From positions 1-7,732 of the forward strand of contig JAFAZM010000415.1 in NCBI GenBank assembly GCA_019239785.1: a DNA stretch of 7,732 nucleotides, given 5' to 3'. Positions 5,693 through 7,732 of the stretch are shown here, piece by piece. The notes beneath the pieces are model-generated. The model worked only from the letters and a program-made list of their open reading frames with translations, was not told where the DNA came from and did not search any database. Positions within the stretch are counted from its first letter, which is position 1. Each line of letters begins with the position of its first letter. Origin of the DNA: Sphingomonadaceae bacterium (lineage in GTDB: Bacteria; Pseudomonadota; Alphaproteobacteria; Sphingomonadales; Sphingomonadaceae). A program made the translations under genes and the position numbers.

Positions 5693-6743
5693 TGAAGACG
5701 CCATCGTCCCGGCCGCGCAGCCGGCCGCCTTCGCGGGCGCGAGCGCCGGCGCCGGCCCGGGGGGCAGCGAGGCCGCCGCGATCCTCCTGATGATGCTCGG
5801 CGATTCCGAGGCCGCGGAGATCCTCTCCTATCTCGAGCCGCACGAGGTCCAGCATCTCGGCAGCGCGATGTTCAACGTCGCCGACGTCTCCGAGAACGAG
5901 GTCGAGTCGGTGTTCAACACCTTCATGACCCGCAACAAGGCGCGGACCACGATCGGCTTCGGCGCGGCGCCGCGGATCCGCGCGGTGATGGAACATGCCT
6001 TGGGCGCCGACCGCGCCGAGAATGTGCTGGCCAGGATCACGCCTCCGACCCGCAGCCGCGCGCTCGATCCTTTGCGCTGGATGGACGCGAAGACGATCGC
6101 CGCCCTGATAGAGCCGGAGCATCCGCAGATCGCCGCGGTCGTTCTCGCCCATCTCGAGCCCCCGATCGCCGCCGACGTGCTGCAATTGCTGCCGGCCGAG
6201 GACCAGCCGGACCTGATCTACCGGGTCGCCAAGCTCGAATCGGTGAGCGCCGAGGCGCTGGAGGAATTGGAACGGATCCTGGTCGCCGAGGTCGGACGGA
6301 TGACCCAGGCCCCGGCCGCGACCCGCGGCGGCGCCAGCGAGGCCGCCAAGATCATGAACAATATGCGCCCGGGCTCGGACCAGCGCATCATCCGCAGCCT
6401 CGCCAAGGCCGACAAGCAGCTCGCCCAGAGGATCGAGGACGAGATGTTCATCTTCGACGACCTCGGCGAGATGGACGAGAAGAATCTCGGCATCCTGCTT
6501 CGGAACATCGAGAACGACGTGCTGATCATCGCGCTGAAGGGCTGCGAGGAGAAATTGCGCGAGAAGATGCTCGGCTGCATGTCGGCCCGCGCCGCGGATT
6601 CGATCCGCGACGAGATGGACGAGCGCGGCCCGCTGCGCCTCGCCGAGGTGCACGACGCGCAGAAGGAAGTGCTCGCCATTGCGCGGCGCCTTGCCGACGC
6701 CGGCACCTTGATGCTTGCCGGCCGGGGCGACGATTATGTCTAG
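5685..6743 (+). CDS. fliG: Flagellar motor switch protein FliG (352 aa)
   Basis: Rotor protein of the C ring: it binds FliF with its N-terminal domain, FliM with its middle domain, and takes torque from the MotAB stator through charged residues of its C-terminal domain. Visible here are a Gly/Ala-rich N-terminal extension of about 27 residues, the FliF-binding domain (about 28-115), the EHPQ motif (144-147) of the middle domain, the hinge RGGASEAAKIMN (214-225), and the C-terminal domain. Lining up with E. coli FliG at an offset of 21, the torque residues are Lys285, Arg302, Asp309, Glu310 (Asp289 in E. coli, conservative change) and Arg318, so the motor interface is intact. The ATG lies inside the end of fliF (8-base overlap), with GGGAG about seven bases upstream; the 3' end overlaps fliH by 8 bases. 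Confidence 0.97.
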   Translation: MDNEDAIVPAAQPAAFAGASAGAGPGGSEAAAILLMMLGDSEAAEILSYLEPHEVQHLGSAMFNVADVSENEVESVFNTFMTRNKARTTIGFGAAPRIRAVMEHALGADRAENVLARITPPTRSRALDPLRWMDAKTIAALIEPEHPQIAAVVLAHLEPPIAADVLQLLPAEDQPDLIYRVAKLESVSAEALEELERILVAEVGRMTQAPAATRGGASEAAKIMNNMRPGSDQRIIRSLAKADKQLAQRIEDEMFIFDDLGEMDEKNLGILLRNIENDVLIIALKGCEEKLREKMLGCMSARAADSIRDEMDERGPLRLAEVHDAQKEVLAIARRLADAGTLMLAGRGDDYV

Positions 6744-7347
6744 GCTGCTGCGCCAGAGCGGCGACGCCGCCGCCAGCCTCGGCAGCTTCGTGCTCGCCCA
6801 CGGCAATGCCGGCTTCCGCGCGCGCGGCAGCGACGCGCCGAGCAACGATGCCGGCCCGATCACGGCCGCGCAGGAACGTGCGCGCCTCCAGGAGGAGGCC
6901 TTCGCCCTCGGCGTGGAGGAAGGGCGCAAGACCGCCGAAGCCGAATATGCGGCGGAGCGCGCGGCGATCGCCCGCCTGGCGGAATCGCTCCCGGTGCTGC
7001 GCCCCGAACCCGCCAACACCCTCGCTCTGCTGCTTGCGGAGACCGTCGACCGGCTGGTGCGCCAGGTGATCGGCGAGGTCGAGATCGACGCCCAGACTTT
7101 GATCGCGCGCGCGCAGGCCGCGGCCGCGCTGGTCGCCAAGGAGGTCGAGCCCACGCGGCTGCGCGCCCATCCAGACGACATCGCCTGTCTGCAGGCGGCG
7201 AAGCTCGACGTCGTGCTGCAACCCGATCCGGCGCTCGGCCGCGGCGCGATCGTGCTCGAGACCGGCCATGGCTGGATCGAGGACGGCCCGGCCGTCCGGC
7301 TCGACCGGCTGCGCGCCGAGCTCGACAAGATGGCGGCGCCGCGATGA
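6736..7347 (+). CDS. fliH: Flagellar export ATPase stator FliH (203 aa)
   Basis: Cytoplasmic dimer that binds the FliI ATPase and docks it to the export apparatus, related to the b and delta subunits of F-type ATPases. Recognised by a glutamate-rich helix with small-residue repeats (Ala55-x3-Gly59-x3-Gly63-x3-Ala67), the helix-rich middle (94-135), and the C-terminal block HPDDI (145-149), DPALGRGAIVLET (164-176) and the WIEDGPAVRLDRLRAEL end (180-196). The N-terminal segment has no tryptophan, whereas E. coli FliH docks through Trp7 and Trp10. The chosen ATG overlaps the fliG end by 8 bases with a weak GGGG eight bases upstream; an in-frame ATG at 6715 would add seven residues but has no ribosome binding site. 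Its stop overlaps the fliI start (ATGA), as expected for partners made together. Confidence 0.93.
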   Translation: MSRLLRQSGDAAASLGSFVLAHGNAGFRARGSDAPSNDAGPITAAQERARLQEEAFALGVEEGRKTAEAEYAAERAAIARLAESLPVLRPEPANTLALLLAETVDRLVRQVIGEVEIDAQTLIARAQAAAALVAKEVEPTRLRAHPDDIACLQAAKLDVVLQPDPALGRGAIVLETGHGWIEDGPAVRLDRLRAELDKMAAPR

Positions 7348-7732
7348 GCCAGCTCCAGGCCCGCGCCCGCGACCTCCTCGCCGACGTCCGCGCCGACCGT
7401 GCCGGCGCGCGCGCGATCGGGCGGCTCGCTTCCTATGATGGCCTGATGCTCGAGGCGCACGGCTTCACCCGGCCGATCGGCGCCGGCGCGCGTATCGTTT
7501 CCGGGAACGGCCAGGTCTCGCGCGCCGAGGTGGTCGGCTTCCGCGGCAGCCGAACGCTGTTGATGGCGCTCGACGGCGCCGCCGCCCATGCCAATGGTGC
7601 ACGGGTCGAGCCGGACGCGTCGAGCGCGATGGCCGAGGTCGGCCCCGCCTTGCTCGGCCGCGTCGTCGACGGGCTCGGCCAGCCGCTGGACGGGCTCGGC
7701 CCGGTCGGCGCGGTCGACAAATGGCCGCTCGC
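7344..7732 (+). CDS. fliI: Flagellum-specific ATPase FliI, 5' part (129 codons in window)
   Basis: ATPase of the flagellar type III export machine, related to the F1 beta subunit; it acts with FliH at the cytoplasmic mouth of the export gate. Only the N-terminal part is present: the beta-barrel-like domain (about 22-95) with RPIGAGARIV (43-52) and the conserved GRVVDGLGQPLDGLGP (105-120) just before the catalytic domain. The frame is open to the window edge, so the Walker motifs are not visible and the truncation is due only to the window. The ATG overlaps the fliH stop by four bases (ATGA), a typical coupled start; no strong ribosome binding site precedes it. Confidence 0.94.
   Translation, partial: MSQLQARARDLLADVRADRAGARAIGRLASYDGLMLEAHGFTRPIGAGARIVSGNGQVSRAEVVGFRGSRTLLMALDGAAAHANGARVEPDASSAMAEVGPALLGRVVDGLGQPLDGLGPVGAVDKWPL

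Noticed and set aside
3905..5704. A 599-residue open frame on the minus strand opposite fliF
   Set aside because: It mirrors fliF; in high-G+C coding DNA the antisense frame is often free of stops. Its translation is low-complexity Gly/Ala/Arg-rich with no domain, while the plus strand gives an unmistakable FliF.
5370..7589. A 739-residue open frame on the minus strand opposite fliF-fliG-fliH-fliI
   Set aside because: Same antisense effect; it spans four clear plus-strand genes and has no recognisable domain or start signal.
1..7732. CRISPR arrays, tRNA or rRNA genes, insertion sequences, prophage genes
   Set aside because: I saw no regular direct repeats, no tRNA- or rRNA-like stretches, and no transposase, integrase or terminal repeats.

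Overview
The window is most consistent with a high-G+C alphaproteobacterium, probably a sphingomonad. The evidence is a short Caulobacter/Sphingomonas-type flagellin of 269 residues, a sigma-54 activator in the flagellar locus resembling FlbD, very strong G/C third-position use in the flagellar genes, and tightly overlapping genes. This placement comes from recognising protein features, not from a search.

Left part (1-1255): a predicted exported, cysteine-rich protein of unknown function lies on the minus strand (71-787), followed by about 470 bases with no convincing gene. This part has clearly lower G+C than the rest (for example 28 of 60 bases at 841-900 against 46 of 60 at 4081-4140). The gap holds a few small palindromes and the intrinsic terminator of the flagellin gene.

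Middle (1256-2326): fliC is on the minus strand. A 261-base divergent intergenic region separates it from a plus-strand operon. That region carries a consensus sigma-54 promoter facing the operon and a weaker sigma-28-like promoter facing fliC. Between them lie two matching inverted repeats (GCGTCR-N6-YGACGS) with centres 25 bp apart. They lie about 100 and 125 bp upstream of the predicted sigma-54 start, where enhancers for sigma-54 activators usually sit. The outer one overlaps the -35 element of the fliC promoter.

Right part (2327-7732): one compact operon, [FlbD-like sigma-54 activator]-fliE-fliF-fliG-fliH-fliI, with fliI cut by the window end. Gaps are 11 nt and 1 nt, followed by overlaps of 8, 8 and 4 nt. 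The products build the base of the flagellum: FliE joins the MS ring to the rod, FliF forms the MS ring, FliG is the rotor switch protein that contacts the stator, and FliH and FliI are the stator and ATPase of the flagellar export machine.

The layout suggests a regulatory circuit. The first operon gene encodes a sigma-54 activator and its own promoter is sigma-54 dependent with enhancer-like repeats. The activator may therefore drive its own operon and, through the repeat lying over the fliC promoter, also influence the flagellin gene on the other side. The activator itself is unusual: its sigma-54 contact loop reads GSFTGA instead of GAFTGA, and its N-terminal domain does not look like a phosphorylatable receiver.
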